Source: Adiantum capillus-veneris (Eukaryota > Streptophyta > Polypodiopsida > Polypodiales > Pteridaceae). Taken from it: 64,000 bases of DNA. Location: the NCBI GenBank assembly GCA_014529385.2, contig CM043963.1, forward strand, positions 3,973,001 through 4,037,000, read 5' to 3'. The notes under the pieces were generated by a model. It searched no databases and had not been told where the DNA came from. It saw only the letters and a program-made list of their open reading frames with translations. The position numbers and the translations under genes are program-made. Positions 1 to 11,869 of this stretch are shown here, piece after piece. The first letter of the stretch is position 1; every line of letters starts with the position of its first letter.

Positions 1-87
1 GCAAGCACCGGAAAGACCATATGAAACATTTGTGAAAAGTAACGAGGGTACCTCTCACCCAAGGTAGGAGTGGATGAATCTAGAGTA

Positions 88-300
88 CTAGCCATATCTG
101 TATACATGGTGATGATCTTGGAGAATCCCGTGAGCATGGAGCTGCCATTGCACTTCTCTTTGGACAGATGGATTGCCCATGGCTTGTTGAAGCCTAGAAA
201 CAAGATAGTTAACAAGCATTGAAGCATCATTAGTAGCTTGCTCATGAGCAAAATCAAAGTTATCAACATTAATTTCACTCTCTTTACTATTGTCAGCCAT
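88..300 (-). pseudogene. Gag N-terminal fragment, gypsy family G (left copy)
   Basis: A 70-codon frame starts MADNSKESEINVDNFDFAHE. It matches the start of the plus-strand gag at 5223 (MADNNQESRMNIDNFDFAHE), and the 5' leaders of both are also similar. It lies downstream of the primer site at 701-716 and the LTR at 718-2319, in the order LTR, primer site, leader, gag, reading toward the left edge. The frame stops after about 70 codons, while the retrotransposon gag domain should lie further on. The rest is therefore either frameshifted or beyond the window. This belongs to a different internal region from the pol at 2676-5097. Confidence 0.6.
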
Positions 301-700
301 TCTAACAACTTTTAGGTGTAAACTTTTTAGGTATACTTTGGCACTTCAAGCCCTAGTTGCTACTCCTCTTTACCCCTTTAGAAAAAGCACTCAAGCTACT
401 GTACCCGCGGCTCGAATACCATTAATTGCAAGGAATAGAAGAGAGGGTCTTTCGACACCAAAATAGCACCGGCTCCTGTCAAGCTTCTAATAGCTCAATA
501 GTGGTTAAGCCGTAGGCAAGACCCGTAGGACTCCACTATTAAGACCATAGCTCTCGACGGTGATGCCCCGTTAACTGCACAAAGGCAGGCGCACTGCAAG
601 GCTGAAAAATCCCTATTCTACTTACTCACAGGCAATTAATAATACCAACCATTTGTAGCTAGGTTGAGGACCTCCCTTCTTGAGCAAGAAAAGAGAAACC

Positions 701-716
701 TTGAGCTCTGATACCA
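701..716 (-). other. Primer binding site, tRNA-iMet type
   Basis: On the minus strand it reads TGGTATCAGAGCTCAA, one base after the LTR end (TTACA). This is the usual plant initiator-Met primer site and fixes the orientation: the LTR at 718-2319 is the 5' LTR of whatever lies to its left. Confidence 0.85.
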
Positions 717-717
717 A

Positions 718-2319
718 TGTAACATTTAATGGCCTAATAACTTATGTGTAGCGGAAATTAGCATGAACATAGTGGGCATTTCATTAGAATAGATTCCTAA
801 TGAGAATTACAAGAGTGCCTGGGTGGAGAGAGCAACTAAAAGCATAACACCTAGTTAGATAGCATCAACAATACTTTCAAAAGAGAGAGAAATTAAGCTA
901 TTGACAATAGTTGAGGACCGGATTTGCATGGAGCCGGTCCCCCCTCCAAAAGGCTTTGTATTATGGTTTCTCCCATCAAGAGAGACATTGTACAATACAA
1001 TTCTTTGTGTTCCTTCAAGACTAGCTAGTGCAATGAAGATGGAAGCTTCATACACCAAGAAAAACACTTAATCAAACACAACTTGAATTAGCCCCGTTCT
1101 CAGACCCAAGACCTCACACACCTTCGAAGATGGTGAGAGCTAGCAGGGTATGAGAGTAGATTGAGAAAAAAAAGAAGTATCTTACGAGAAAGATGTACAT
1201 CTCCTCACATAATCACTCATATTAGCATAGCTTAGCTTAGTAATTAGCTTGGTAGAGAAGAGGAGCATGCATTGAAGCTTGGCTCTTGGTTGGATTTGCA
1301 TCCACATGCCAAGAGAGTGTTGATGTAGGCTTCTATCTCACAAGCTTGGAGTAGGTGATGAGCTCTCCATTAAAGCTTGGGAGGAGATAGAGTATTTTCC
1401 CTTCACACATGGTCAAGTGTGAGAGTGTGTGTGTCAATGCCAAGCAAAAAATCAGCCCCCTCTCTCTCTTGGGCGAGCCCTAGCTGCTAATTAAGTCTGG
1501 CTTTTCCCTCATTGGACCTCCCCAGGTCAAGCCAATAGGAATTAAGCAGCATAAGTGATAGCTTTTTGACATGTGTCCCCCTTTCCCCTTTTGTGAGAGC
1601 TTTAGGTAATTAAATAATTAAACTAAACTCTCATTGGACCCCTTTGCCTCCTGGCCAATAGAAATCAGGCAAGCCATGGGGCTTCTGAATGCTCATTGGA
1701 CCCTTTGGGAGACTGCCCAATAGTCTTCTAGGAGACTTAATTCTCATTGGTTTCTTTTATTAAATGTTTTTAAATTAATTAAACTATATTTTCTCTAGCT
1801 TAATTCTCATTGGTCCACTTCAAGGGTCTTCCAATAGGAATTGGGCACACCTTGTGGACATCTGGCCTAGGGAGCTGACATGTGTCCCTCATTCCCTTTG
1901 TGTAAAGGGAGCCTCTGTGTGTGTGTGTGTGTGTGTGTGTGGCTTTCTCTCTCATCCCCTACCTTTAGGGCTCTCCCCCTCCCATGTAGGGATGTGCAAA
2001 GACTTTTAGGGCACACACAAAGCATCCAATTTTCCCTAGGGTTGACCTTTGGACACAACCTTTGAATTGTGGAACCTTAGCATTTTGGAAGTCTTAATGG
2101 GCTGAACCTTAGGGTCTTTTTAGCCCATTGTTGCACATGGCTCTTTTGCAAATGGCCCCCCCTTTGGATCCCTATTTTCCCTCCTTTGGATCCCTATTGT
2201 GGCCGGTCTGCTAGCTTAACCAATATTTTAGCTTTTTCTCCCCTGGCCTTCCCCACATTAAATGATCAGTTTAATATGAGAAAATCATTTAGGAGAATTA
2301 GATATTGATTATTATGACA
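718..2319 (-). mobile_element. LTR of gypsy family G, 1602 bp, shared between two internal regions
   Basis: On the minus strand it begins TGTCATAA after the purine-rich tract at 2320-2333 and ends TTACA before the primer site at 701-716. Homologous LTR sequence recurs at 9908-11318 (plus), 14765-15856 (minus) and 18515-19086 (minus). The right side abuts the 3' end of pol and the left side abuts a 5' leader and gag. The one LTR thus serves as the 3' LTR of the right copy and the 5' LTR of the left copy. A (GT)n tract lies at 1915-1941. Confidence 0.8.
1915..1941. repeat. (GT)n microsatellite inside the LTR
   Basis: An uninterrupted run of about 13 GT units within the family-G LTR. The short overlapping frames here (runs of CV or HT) come from the repeat. 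Confidence 0.9.
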
Positions 2320-2333
2320 TTACCTCTCTCTTG
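2320..2333 (-). other. Polypurine tract of gypsy copy G1
   Basis: On the minus strand CAAGAGAGAGGTAA lies immediately before the LTR start TGTCAT. The same tract precedes the LTRs at 9908 and 15856. Confidence 0.75.
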
Positions 2334-2675
2334 AAATCATAGTCGTCCTCGACTATGGTGTAGAGAAGATAAAGCATGTTCATGAGTCCTTTTCTTAGTG
2401 GGTAGAGGATCCCTATGTTACCCTACGACATCATTCCATAATGGATGACTAGTCCATTTGGCGCTTGAGAGCCTGAGGCTGCCGCAATCATGTATGCACA
2501 TTAGTCCTATCAATCTTCCATAGTAGAGTGACAAGCTCTACTTGGTGTTTGGGAGACGTCGTCTCCGCAAACTTGATCTAAGCATGCATACTACTTCATT
2601 TTTGTGCACAAATAAAGAAAAAGAGAGTCTTATAAGACAAAAATTTTATTCATTTTTAACATTTTGTACATTTGC

Positions 2676-3896
2676 TTACTCTTGGGAAGCATTGTAAGCA
2701 TTGACAAGGTTTAGGTTATCCTTTAATTGTATGCCTTGCATCCATCTAACATCTTCAAAAGGATAATTCTTAAATTTAATAAGATATCGTCGGATAGTCT
2801 TACCGCCTCTTAGTACCTTGTCTTCATGTCGGAGAATGGACTCGGGCTGCAGCACTTCCTCTTGGTCCTCGATCTCCGGTGGGTCTTCAATAGTTGGTTC
2901 TTGAGGTGGCTCTCCTTTGTAAGGCTTTAATAGGCTCACATGAAAAGCATTGTGTATGAGCCAATGATTGGGCAACTTAAGTTGATAGGCAATCTCATTG
3001 ATTGGCCTAAGAATCTGGAAGGGACCATAGTACCTTTTTGCTATTTTAGCATAGTACTTTTGGTGGCCCGTAGGATTTTTGCCCGTCGTGTGCCTTAATC
3101 GAGCCTTGGGAAACTTTAACAAGACCCAATCGTTTTCTTTAAAGGCTTGGGCTCTTCTGTGCTTGTCAGCAACAGCCTTTTGCCTTTGCTGTGAGATAGA
3201 GATAGCATCTTTAATCTTTTGAAAAGATTCTTGTAGGTCTCGGCTATACTCATCTGCAACGAAGATCTTCCCATGTACCTTAAGTAGCAAGGGACTTTTT
3301 GATCTTCCCTCAATTACCTCGAAAGGTGCTTTTCCCGTGGAAGTATGTACAGTGTTATTGTAAGCATACTCCACTAAGGGTATGTACTTCTCCCATTGGG
3401 ATCTTTGATCTACTTCCGTTACATAGGCTTTTAGTAGATCGAGAATTGTTAGGTTAGCTATTTCACTTTGGCCATCCGTTTGTGGATGATAGGCCGAAGA
3501 GAAATTTAGCCTTGTCCCTAAATTCTCAAAGAGACCCTTCCAAAAATTACTGGTCATTCTAGGATCTCTATCCGACACTATGGACATTGGCAAGCCATGG
3601 TATTTGAAAATTTGTGAAATGAAGAGGGTTGCCATTTGATGGGCTTTGATAGTCTTTTTGACAGGTATAAAATGAGCTTGTTTACTGAACCTGTCTACTA
3701 TCGTCCATATTCCCGTATTCCCATGGATAGACTTAGGCAATCCAAAGATAAAATCCATGGATATGCTCTCCCATGGTGAATTAGGGATTGGCAAGGGTTG
3801 AAGCAATCCAGGTTGCTTCCCTTTATCAAATTTTGTCTTTTGACATACCACACATTTGAAAAATACTCTTGTATGTTCACTTTCATGGTAGGCCAA
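2676..3896 (-). pseudogene. Gypsy G1 integrase core plus C-terminal chromodomain
   Basis: This frame of about 400 residues carries the integrase core: a catalytic Asp in [11 protein letters not shown], a second in VSDRDPRMTSNFW, and the Glu in HPQTDGQSE. The GPFQILRPI and LPNHWLIHNAFHVSLLKPYKG segments follow. A chromodomain-like tail (ESILRHEDKVLRGGK, then RRYLIKFKNYPFEDVRWM) ends the protein, which places it in the chromovirus branch of Ty3/gypsy, whose chromodomain guides integration to particular chromatin. The zinc-binding segment just upstream (CVVCQKTK) is in this frame, but the preceding H-H part is in another frame, so a one-base shift near 3860 separates it from RT. The 3' end is 343 bp from the polypurine tract. 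Confidence 0.85.
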
Positions 3897-4744
3897 TAGA
3901 AATATGTTTCAATTCCCTTTAAGGTAGACTGAATCCCTCTATGCCCCGCATACGGGGGAGCATGAGATTCATACATTACTTTCTCATGCAGGGAGTTAGT
4001 AACGCATAGTCTATTGCCATAGAGAAGATAACCATCTTGTAAAGTAAATGGTTCTTCTTTCTTCCCTAATGTAAGGGTTGAAATCACATCTCTAAAATCG
4101 GGATCAATAGCATACTCATCTATCATTGAAGATAGATCATTGTGAGTTGCTATGGAAACCGCATTCACTCTCGGCCGTCTTGAGAGTGCATCGGCTACTT
4201 GATTATGATTGCAGGAAATGTGAGCCATATGAAAATGAAATTGCGAAAGGAAATTTTCCCACCTCATTTGTTTGTCGGAGAGCTTGGTCTGCGTCATGAA
4301 GTACTTAAGACTTTGGTGATCCATTCGCAGAATGAAAGGAGTCCCCAATAAATAGTGCTTCCATGAGGCTAAGGCATGTAGAACTGCAAGGAGTTCCTTT
4401 TCGTATATGCCTAGAGCTTGCTCAACAGGGTCGAGCCTTCGGCTCTCATAGCCTATGGCGTGCCCTTCTTGGAGCAAAACAACTCCAAGGCAATCACCAC
4501 AAGCATCACATTGGACCTCAAATGGTTTTGAGAGATCCGGTAGTGTAAGTACAGGTTGAGAGATAAGCTTTTCTTTAAGCTTTTCGAAAGCATTGTTCTC
4601 CTTAGCAGACCATGTATACCTAACGCCTTTTTTTGTTAGGTCGTGTAATGGTCCCGCAATTTGTGAGAACTTTTCTATGAAGCGTCTATAGTATGCACAC
4701 ATACCTATGAAGCTTCTTAGTTCATGCAGATTCCTTGGTTTAGG
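3857..4744 (-). pseudogene. Gypsy G1 RT C-terminus, RNase H and integrase zinc finger (H-H half)
   Basis: The frame opens in the RT connection (RNLHELRSFIGMCAYYRRFIEKFSQIA). RNase H follows, with FEVQCDACGDCLGVVLLQEG, YEKELLAVLHAL and DHQSLKYF, then SQFHFHMAHI and NQVADALSRRP. The integrase H2C2 histidines are in HAPPYAGHRGIQSTLKGIE. A stop (TAG at 4742-4744) divides it from the upstream RT. The related copy G3 has Trp at this position, so this is a TGG-to-TAG change. A frameshift near 3860 separates it from the integrase core. Confidence 0.8.
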
Positions 4745-5097
4745 CTATCCTTTTATTACCTCTAACTTGGATGGATCTATTTGGATGCCATCTTGAGAGA
4801 TAATGTGACCTAAATACTGAATCTCTTGCAAGAAAAATTCACTTTTCTTTCGATTAACATAAAGTTTATTCTCTCTTAAAACTTGAAATATTACCTGGAG
4901 ATGTTGCTTGTGTTCCTCCAATGAATTAGAGTAGATGATAATATCATCAAAGAACACTGCAGTGAAGGTTCGATGAGGCCTGAATAGCTTCTCCATCAAG
5001 CGGTTAAATGTGGCTGGTGCATTGGTCAAGCCAAAAGGCATGACAATGTATTCGTAAAGACCAAATGTAGTGCGAAACGCGGTCTTTACAATGTCTA
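4745..5097 (-). pseudogene. Gypsy G1 reverse transcriptase, middle part, 5'-truncated
   Basis: On the minus strand the frame reads KTAFRTTFGLYEYIVMPFGL, then TNAPATFNRLMEKLF, the active-site block AVFFDDIIIYS, and YLGHIISQDGIQIDPSKLEV. This is RT motifs C to E of a Ty3/gypsy element. Coding similarity stops at about 5097, where a plus-strand leader begins. The RT fingers, protease and gag of this copy are missing. Confidence 0.8.
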
Positions 5098-6560
5098 TAA
5101 TTAACCAATTCGAGCCATGGGTGTAGATACTTAAGTGCTTATTTTCAAAGGCTAAGAGGAGTAGTAACTAAGGTTTTGAATTGCCAAAGCATACACTAAG
5201 TAAACACATAAGTTCAATTAACATGGCTGACAATAACCAAGAGAGTAGAATGAACATTGATAACTTTGATTTTGCACATGAAGGTGCTAATGATGATGCC
5301 CCCATGTTTGTTAATTATCTTGTTACTAGGTTGCAACTAGCTATGGGCAACCCCTCTTTGCAAGCCGAAGTTACTCAACAACTTCTGCTTATGGGATTTC
5401 CTTTCCTCTCAAAGAGGAGAGAGAGCTTAGGAGGCCTCTTGGTGCGACCCCCAAAAGAAGACTCTCTCCCATACGAGAGGAGGAATCCAAAGAATGAGAA
5501 AGTAATGACTCCCTAGGTTCCTCAAAAAATGTGGCTCCATGAAGATGGCGGTCTAGACGATCGCCAACTCCTCCAAGAGGAAACGGTTAACCCATAGTCC
5601 TTCTCCTCGTCACTCCAAAAGGGAAGAGAGGAAACAAAGGAAGAAAAGGGCAAGAAAGAGGTCACCCTCTTCTCCTTCTTCTTCACCTTCCTCCTCTACT
5701 GATGAAAGCTATGGCTATTCTCCTAGAGAATAGAAGAGGGGAGGATATTGCAAATCTTACCCTGCATGGCGAAGGTCACAAAAGTTAAAGAAGTTCAAAG
5801 AGGGAGAAAAGAGTATCTCGTTTCTCACCTATGATGGCACCTTTGGTGCTACCGACAAAGTATTGACGTTCATCCAACAATTTGATGCGTCCTTTGGAGA
5901 CGAGGGCTTCATGGAGTCCTCCAAGATACATCATGTAGCTATGCACTTCCAAAAATCGGCTCATCAATGCTGGGCTAGCCTTCTTGGCAACGGTGAAGCC
6001 CCAAAGACATGGAAAACTCTACGAGTTTCCATCATTGAAGCAATTCCTTGCAAGTGATGCAAAGGAAAAAGTCCTTACCAAATGGTGAAGTTTAAAGCTT
6101 CTCTCTCATGAGTCTATCCACAACTATGTGGACAAGTTTTGGGATTTACATCTCAAGACTACTATCCTTCAAAAGATAGACTTTGCCGTGCATAAGAAAC
6201 AATTTTGTGCGGGATTACCCAAAGAGATGGCCGAGTATGTTAACTCTCAACGGCCTGGTTCTATCACCAATGTAATCCACCACACCATGTTTGCTTTGCG
6301 CATCAATTTCCAACAAGGGTCTAGATGGAATGTCAAACCCATGGAAAATAAAGACAAAGTGATGCCAAGCGGAAATCCAATGCCCAAAATTCTTCCCAAG
6401 GCCATTCCAACAACAAAAAAAACAATCGGTCCAAGGAGAAGGGAGTTTACAAAGGTAAATATAAACTCTCTCCTAAACAGGTAGAAGCTTTTGGTAAGGA
6501 CCACAAATGTTTTAAGTGTGGGGAGAAAGGCCATGGTTATCGTCCTTACCCCAAGAGAAT
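5098..6560 (+). pseudogene. Gypsy G2 leader and decayed gag
   Basis: The leader (5098-5222) resembles the minus-strand leader at 301-420. Gag starts at 5223 with MADNNQESRMNIDNFDFAHE. Several stops and frameshifts follow: an open piece to 5516, the gag domain at 5820-6057 (FLTYDGTFGATDKVLTFIQQ, then QCWASLLGNGEAPKTW), more gag at 6128-6484, and a zinc-knuckle relic near 6507 (CFKCGEKGHGYRPYPKR). The relic has Tyr where the last zinc-binding Cys is expected. No 5' LTR or primer site precedes it; the copy begins inside its leader at the breakpoint near 5097. Confidence 0.7.
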
Positions 6561-6589
6561 TGCCTGCAATGAGACTCCTAGAGCCTCTA

Positions 6590-7035
6590 TATTTGAAGCT
6601 CCAAAAAGAGGATGCTCATTGCCAAGGATTTCTCCTTTCCTATGCTTGGGGAAAGATGCAAGAGTATGATTCATTTATTTTGTTTGACCTTGGTTCAACT
6701 CACAACTTCATATCCACGGAGTTGACCACTAAGCTAGGCATACAAGCCCACGAGATGGGAGATACATTGAAAGCCAATGGAGCTGGATCAAGGGACAAGA
6801 CGTCTCAGTTACTTCCTTAATTGGAAAATTAAGGCTTCATGTCCAAATCTATGTGGACAAAAAGGATTTCTTCATCTTCCCTCTCAAACATGAGAATGTT
6901 ATCGTTGGGGCACCATGGTTTAACCGCATGGCTTCGAACATGAAGTTACTTGAAAGGAGAATTTACTTCACCTACAGGGAAAAGAGCATGTACATAGATG
7001 CTAATGAGTTGGGGAACACCATATCCTTGCAATAA
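6590..7035 (+). pseudogene. Gypsy G2 aspartic protease relic
   Basis: The protease block reads FILFDLGSTHNFIS, where the family norm is D-S/T-G-S-T-H-N-F. Leu replaces the residue after the catalytic Asp, so it should be inactive. A frame change at about 6820 leads to the flap and C-terminal part (DKKDFFIFPLKHENVIVGAP, then WFNRMASNMKL). It is downstream of the zinc-knuckle relic and upstream of RT, in normal gypsy order. Confidence 0.65.
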
Positions 7036-7129
7036 AGGGAATCAAGAGGAATTAGAGTTGTCTAATTTTCTAAATGGATTCCAAGATGTTTTCATTGATG
7101 ACATCCCTAGTGAGCTATCTCTATAATGA

Positions 7130-8437
7130 GGGATGATGACCATGCAATTGAGCTCCAATCAAGAAGCTCACCGCCTAACAAGCCTCCTTATCGAGTTTCA
7201 CAAGCTCAACAAGAGGAGATCATGAGGAAAGTGCATGAATCCGTTAAAAAAAAAAAGAGGGAATGGTGAGGTCTAGCTCCTCTCCATTTTGTTCACCATT
7301 GCTTTTAGTGCAAAAGAAAGACGACACATATCACATGTGTGTCGACTATAGAGAACTAAATAAGATCACTATCAAAAATAGATGTCCTGTGCCACGGGTA
7401 AAAAATCTATTTGATAATTTACAAGTTTTGGCCTAACAAATGCTCCAGACGCGTTCAAACTCATGATGGACAAAAATCTTCAGGCCATCGAAATTCTCTG
7501 AAGAGTACAAGCGACACCTCCATGTAACCTTTCAAGTTGTGAGAGAGAATAAGCTTTTCATTAATCAAAAGAAAAGTGATTTTTTTCTACAAGAGATTCA
7601 ATACTTAGGTCACATTATCTCTAAAGATGGCACCCGTATGGATGCAACAAAGTTAGAGGTAATAAAAAGATGGCCTAACCCAAGGAATCTACAAGAGGTA
7701 TAGAGCTTTGTAGGTATGTGTGCCCATTACATGACTAAACAAAAAAAGAACTTTGAGTATTCATGGACTGAAAAAGTGCAAGAAGCCTTTGAAGAAGCTT
7801 AAGGAGAATCTTATCTCTCAATGTGTGATCACACTGTTAGATCTCTCAAAGCAATTTGAGGTCCAATTGTAATGCTTGTGGTAATTGCCTTGGAACTATT
7901 TTGCTTCAAGATGGACATGCCATAAAGACTCAACTTCGATAAGTGAGTATTGGGTAAATACAAAAAAGAGCTACTAGCTATTCTATATGCCCTAAACACG
8001 TGGAAACACTATCTATTGGGGACTCCATTCATCCTACAAATGGATCACAAATCCTCAAGAACTTCATGACACAAACCAAGATCTCTGACAAACAAATGAG
8101 GTGGGAAAATTTTCTTTTGCAATTTAAATTTCATATCGCGCACATTGTTGGCAAACACAATCAAGTGGTCGATGCACTTTCACAAAGACCAAGGGTAAAT
8201 GTGGTGTCTATAGCAACTCACAATGATCTATCTTTTATGATAGATGAGTATGCTACTGACCAAGACTTTAAGTATGTAATTACAGCCTTTGCAATAGGGA
8301 AGAAACAAGAACCATTCACCTTGAAGGATAGTTATCTTCCAAATGGAAATAGGCTATGTGTTAATCATCCATACAATACGAAAGTCATGTATGAATCCCA
8401 TACTTCTCCTTATGTGGGGCAAAGAGAGATTCCATAG
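7130..8437 (+). pseudogene. Gypsy G2 RT and RNase H, heavily decayed
   Basis: Recognisable pieces in shifting frames include the RT start (RSSPPNKPPYRVSQAQQEEI), then HMCVDYRELNKITIKNRCPV. A deletion near 7430 joins this to the LTNAP block. A YLGHIISKDGT segment follows near 7605. RNase H and its C-terminus are best preserved at 8000-8437 (KISDKQMRWENFLLQFKFHI, VVDALSQRPRVNVVSIATHN). The FDD active-site block is not visible. It cannot encode a functional enzyme. Confidence 0.65.
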
Positions 8438-9580
8438 TCTACTCTTCAAGGAGTAGAAATGTGGTTTTGTTGGTCTACCATGAAAAGTAAACATACAAGA
8501 GTATGTTTCAAAATGCGTGGTATACCAAAAGTTGAAAATTGATCGAGGGAAGAAACTTGGATTGTTTCAGTCGACAGGCTTAACAAGAAAACACACTCTG
8601 TGCCTATCAAAAAGACTATTAAAGCACGTCAAATGGCAACCCTCTTCAGATCTCAAATTTTCAAGCATCATGGATTTCCAACATCCATAGTGTCGGACAA
8701 AGATCCTAGAATGACAAGTAATTTCTAGAAGGGTCTCTTTTGGAATCTAAGAAGTAGATTTAATTTCTCTTTCGGCCTATCATCCACAAATGGATGACCA
8801 AAGTAAAATAACTAATCTAATGATTCTTGAATCTACTAAAAGCCTATGTCATGGAAGTAGATCAACGCTCTCGATGATAGAAGTACCTACCTCTTATAGA
8901 GTATGCATTCAATGACATTGTACATACTTCTATGGGGAAAGCACCTTTCGAGGTTAAAGAGGTAAGATCCAAAAGTCCCTTATTACTTCAAGTACATGGG
9001 AAGATCTTCGCTGCTCATGAATATAGCTGAGACCTACAAGAATCTTTTCCAAAGATTAAAGGGTTTATATCCATCTCATAGGAAAGGCAAAAAGGGATGC
9101 TGCAACTAAGCTCAAAAGAGCCTTAGCCTTTAAGAAAAGTGATTGGGTCTTGCTAAAGTTTCTCAAGGCTCATCTTAGGCAAAATACGGGCAAGAGTATT
9201 ATGCTAAACTAGCAAAAAGATACTACGGTCCTTTTTAAATTCTTAAGCCAATCAATGAGATGGATTATTACTTAAATTTTCCCAACCACTGGCTCATGCA
9301 TCATGTTTTCCATGAGAGCCTACGTAAGCCTTACAAAGGAGCGCCATCAAAAGAAGCAATAGTTGTTGCAGACCCTCCAAAAATTGAAGATCAAGAAGAA
9401 GTACTTCAATCTAAGTACATCCTACGACATGAAGACAAGGTCTTACGAAACGGTAAGATTATTTGATGATATCTTATTAAGTTAAAGAATTATCCTTTTT
9501 AAGATGCTAAATGGATGCAAAGAACCTAGCTTAAGGATAATATGAACCTTGTAAATGCTTACGATGATGCACTAGAGTAA
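8438..9580 (+). pseudogene. Gypsy G2 integrase and chromodomain relic
   Basis: Short colinear matches to the G1 integrase occur in several frames: PSIVSDKDPRMTSNF near 8690, VHTSMGKAPFEV near 8930, and HWLMHHVFHESLRKPYKGAP from 9289. The tail at 9380-9580 reads IEDQEEVLQSKYILRHEDKV and so matches the chromodomain of G1 (2676-3896). Stops interrupt every part. The polypurine tract and LTR follow in the expected order. Confidence 0.65.
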
Positions 9581-9907
9581 GCATATGAAAATGCATTTTA
9601 AATCAAAAATGTTTTTGTCTTATAAGACTAGAAGTATGCATGCTTAAAATCATGTTTGGGATGACGACGTCTCTCAAACACCATGTAGAATTTGTCACTC
9701 TCCTTGGGAGGATGAAATGGACTAAAGAGCAGACATGCTTGCGGCAGCTATGTCTCCCAAGCACCCAATGGATTAATCATCCATCTTGGAATGATGTCGT
9801 AGGGTAAAAAGGGATCCTCTACCCGCTAAGACAAATTGACTAATGACTATGACTTTATCTCTTTTACCTCATATTTGAGGACGACTATGATTTCAAGAGA
9901 GAGGTAA

Positions 9908-11318
9908 TGTCATTAAATATCTAATATCTAACAACCCAAATGATTTTCTCATATTAAACTGATCATTTAATATGGGATAATAAACGGGAACAAGGGTTAG
10001 AATATAGACATGTGCTTACGGATCTATCTCAACACGGGGCCAATGGTAAAGGGGCCCAAATGAGAGATGGTCTGTTAAAGAGCAAGGTTAACTGATGAAG
10101 CTTAAAAGACCTTAGGGTAAGCTTCATTAAAGACCTCCAATGGTTAGCGTTAAAAGTCCTTTACCTTAAGCAAGCTAGGGCTGAGCTTGAGGTGGGAAGC
10201 CGACCTAAACTTAAGCAAGCTAGGACTGTGGTTGAGGTGGGAACCTTAAGCAAGCTAGGGCTGTGCTTGAGGTGGGAACCCGACCTAAACTTAAGCAAGC
10301 TAGGGTTGTGCTTGAGGTGGGAACCCGACCTAAACTTAAACAAGCTACGACTGTGCTTGAGGTGGGAACTCCACCTAAGGTGCTTGTCATGCTTGATGAC
10401 TAAGTACTTGAGGTACTTGTCACATTTAATGAGGATGTTACTTGAGAAGCTTCCTATGCATGGGAGGTAAGATGCTTGAGTCAAAAAGAGAACCTACAAA
10501 CTTAATGAGAAAGTTGCTTGAGAAACTTCCTATGCATAAAAATCTCAAAGTTAGGGAAATTCTAAAAGACCACATGAGACACATGTCAGACTCTCACTAA
10601 GCTTAACCACATGGTGTGCTTGAATGCTATTGGTTGGGCTAAAGAGGGGTCCAATGAGCTTCCAGCATGTAGAAATTTCACCCAAAGCAAGGAAGGGGGG
10701 TGCTAGGGGGATATACTCCACACACATACACTCATTTGCAAGGCCATTCTCACTTGGTGAAAAGTTGAGGAACACCACCTCCTTCTCCAAGCTTGTGAGA
10801 GTGAAAGCCTACACCAACACTCTTGGCTATGGAATGCAAATCCAACCAAGAGTCATGCTTCAATGCTTAAGCTTGCCATCTTCTCCATCTTCATTACTAT
10901 GCTATTATGTATGCTAGCAAGAAGAGTAATGATAAGTGAGGAACTATTTCTTTCTCCTATGGAATGTTTCTTCTTCCTCTTCCCTATCCTCATTCCCCGC
11001 TAGCTCTCTCCACCTTCGAAGGTGTTTGAGGCCTTGGAACTGAGGCTTGGGATAGTTAATGCTTTTTCAAGCTTATGTTATGCTTGTGATGCATGAAGCT
11101 TTCCATCTTCATTGCATCACGTATGTCACAAGGAACACAAAGATTGTATTGTACCAAGTCTCTCTTGATGGGAGAAACTATAATACAAATGCCTATTGGA
11201 GGGGGTACCGGCTCCATATGAATCTGGTCCTCAACTATTGTCATGTTCTCTTAACTCTCTCTCTTGCAAAAGTATTGTTCATGCCAAGTTAACTAAGTAC
11301 CATGTTTATGTTGCTACC
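9908..11318 (+). mobile_element. 3' LTR of gypsy G2, 3'-truncated
   Basis: It starts TGTCATTAAATATC straight after the purine tract CAAGAGAGAGGTAA (9894-9907). It is similar to the minus-strand LTR at 718-2319 along most of its length, including the segments at 10790-10860 and 11130-11310. Similarity ends near 11318, so roughly the last 150 bp, including the terminal ACA, are absent. A lineage-specific 45-bp array lies at 10166-10380. The frames at 10161-11292 are not genes. Confidence 0.75.
10166..10380 (+). repeat. 45-bp tandem repeat, about five copies, in the G2 LTR
   Basis: Each unit starts TTAAGCAAGCTAGG and carries GTGCTTGAGGTGGGAAC. Copy 2 lacks the last part of the unit. The LTR at 718-2319 has no comparable array. 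Copy G3 has a different, roughly 60-bp array at 15405-15560, so the arrays arose or expanded separately in each copy. Confidence 0.85.
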
Positions 11319-11856
11319 TTCAATTAAGTTCACCCGATATGCTCACAAAGTAATCTCTCAAAAGTGCTTCACCTAATTCCTAATTCCACTACTCTCAAAG
11401 TTCATAGGCCATTTCCATTACAACCAATCATTATCTATCCGATCTATTAAAACGCAATCACATGACTTAACGAATCTTGACTCATCCAGTCCATCAAAAC
11501 TTAGTCACACGACTTAACCAATCATGACTTATGTAGTCCATCAAAACTCAAAATCATGACTTAACTAGTCATGATTATCTCAATCACATGACTTAACCAA
11601 CCATGGCTTATTTAATCCACCAAAAATTTACTGACATGACTTAACTAGTCATATAATGTTTTTGAAGAAAAACAACTCAATCTTTTTATACACAAACTAG
11701 AAAAATCTCTCAATGAGAAAATACAATAGAAGTTCCAACCACAACTATGATACACATCAACTGAAATGTCGTAATATCTCTGTGAGTTGGATAATGGGTA
11801 TATAAAATCATACACACAATGAATCTCGAGGTAATCAATAAAGTCGTTTAACCTAA
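11319..11856 (-). other. Internal-region remnant of element X, with imperfect tandem repeats
   Basis: This stretch lies downstream, in minus orientation, of the primer site at 11857-11869. No gag or other coding frame is visible. About 11440-11660 holds three to four imperfect repeats built on CATGACTTAACCAATCATGACTTA and GTCCATCAAAACT words, spaced by roughly 55 bp. The left end is the break against the truncated G2 LTR. Confidence 0.45.
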
Positions 11857-11869
11857 AGCTCTGATACCA
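11857..11869 (-). other. Primer binding site of element X, tRNA-iMet type
   Basis: On the minus strand it reads TGGTATCAGAGCT, two bases after a sequence ending GACCTTACA. It implies that the sequence to its right is a 5' LTR of a minus-strand element. Confidence 0.75.

Noticed and set aside
10161-10484. Opposing frames of 107 and 92 codons with repeated peptide units
   Set aside because: They are translations of the 45-bp LTR array on both strands.
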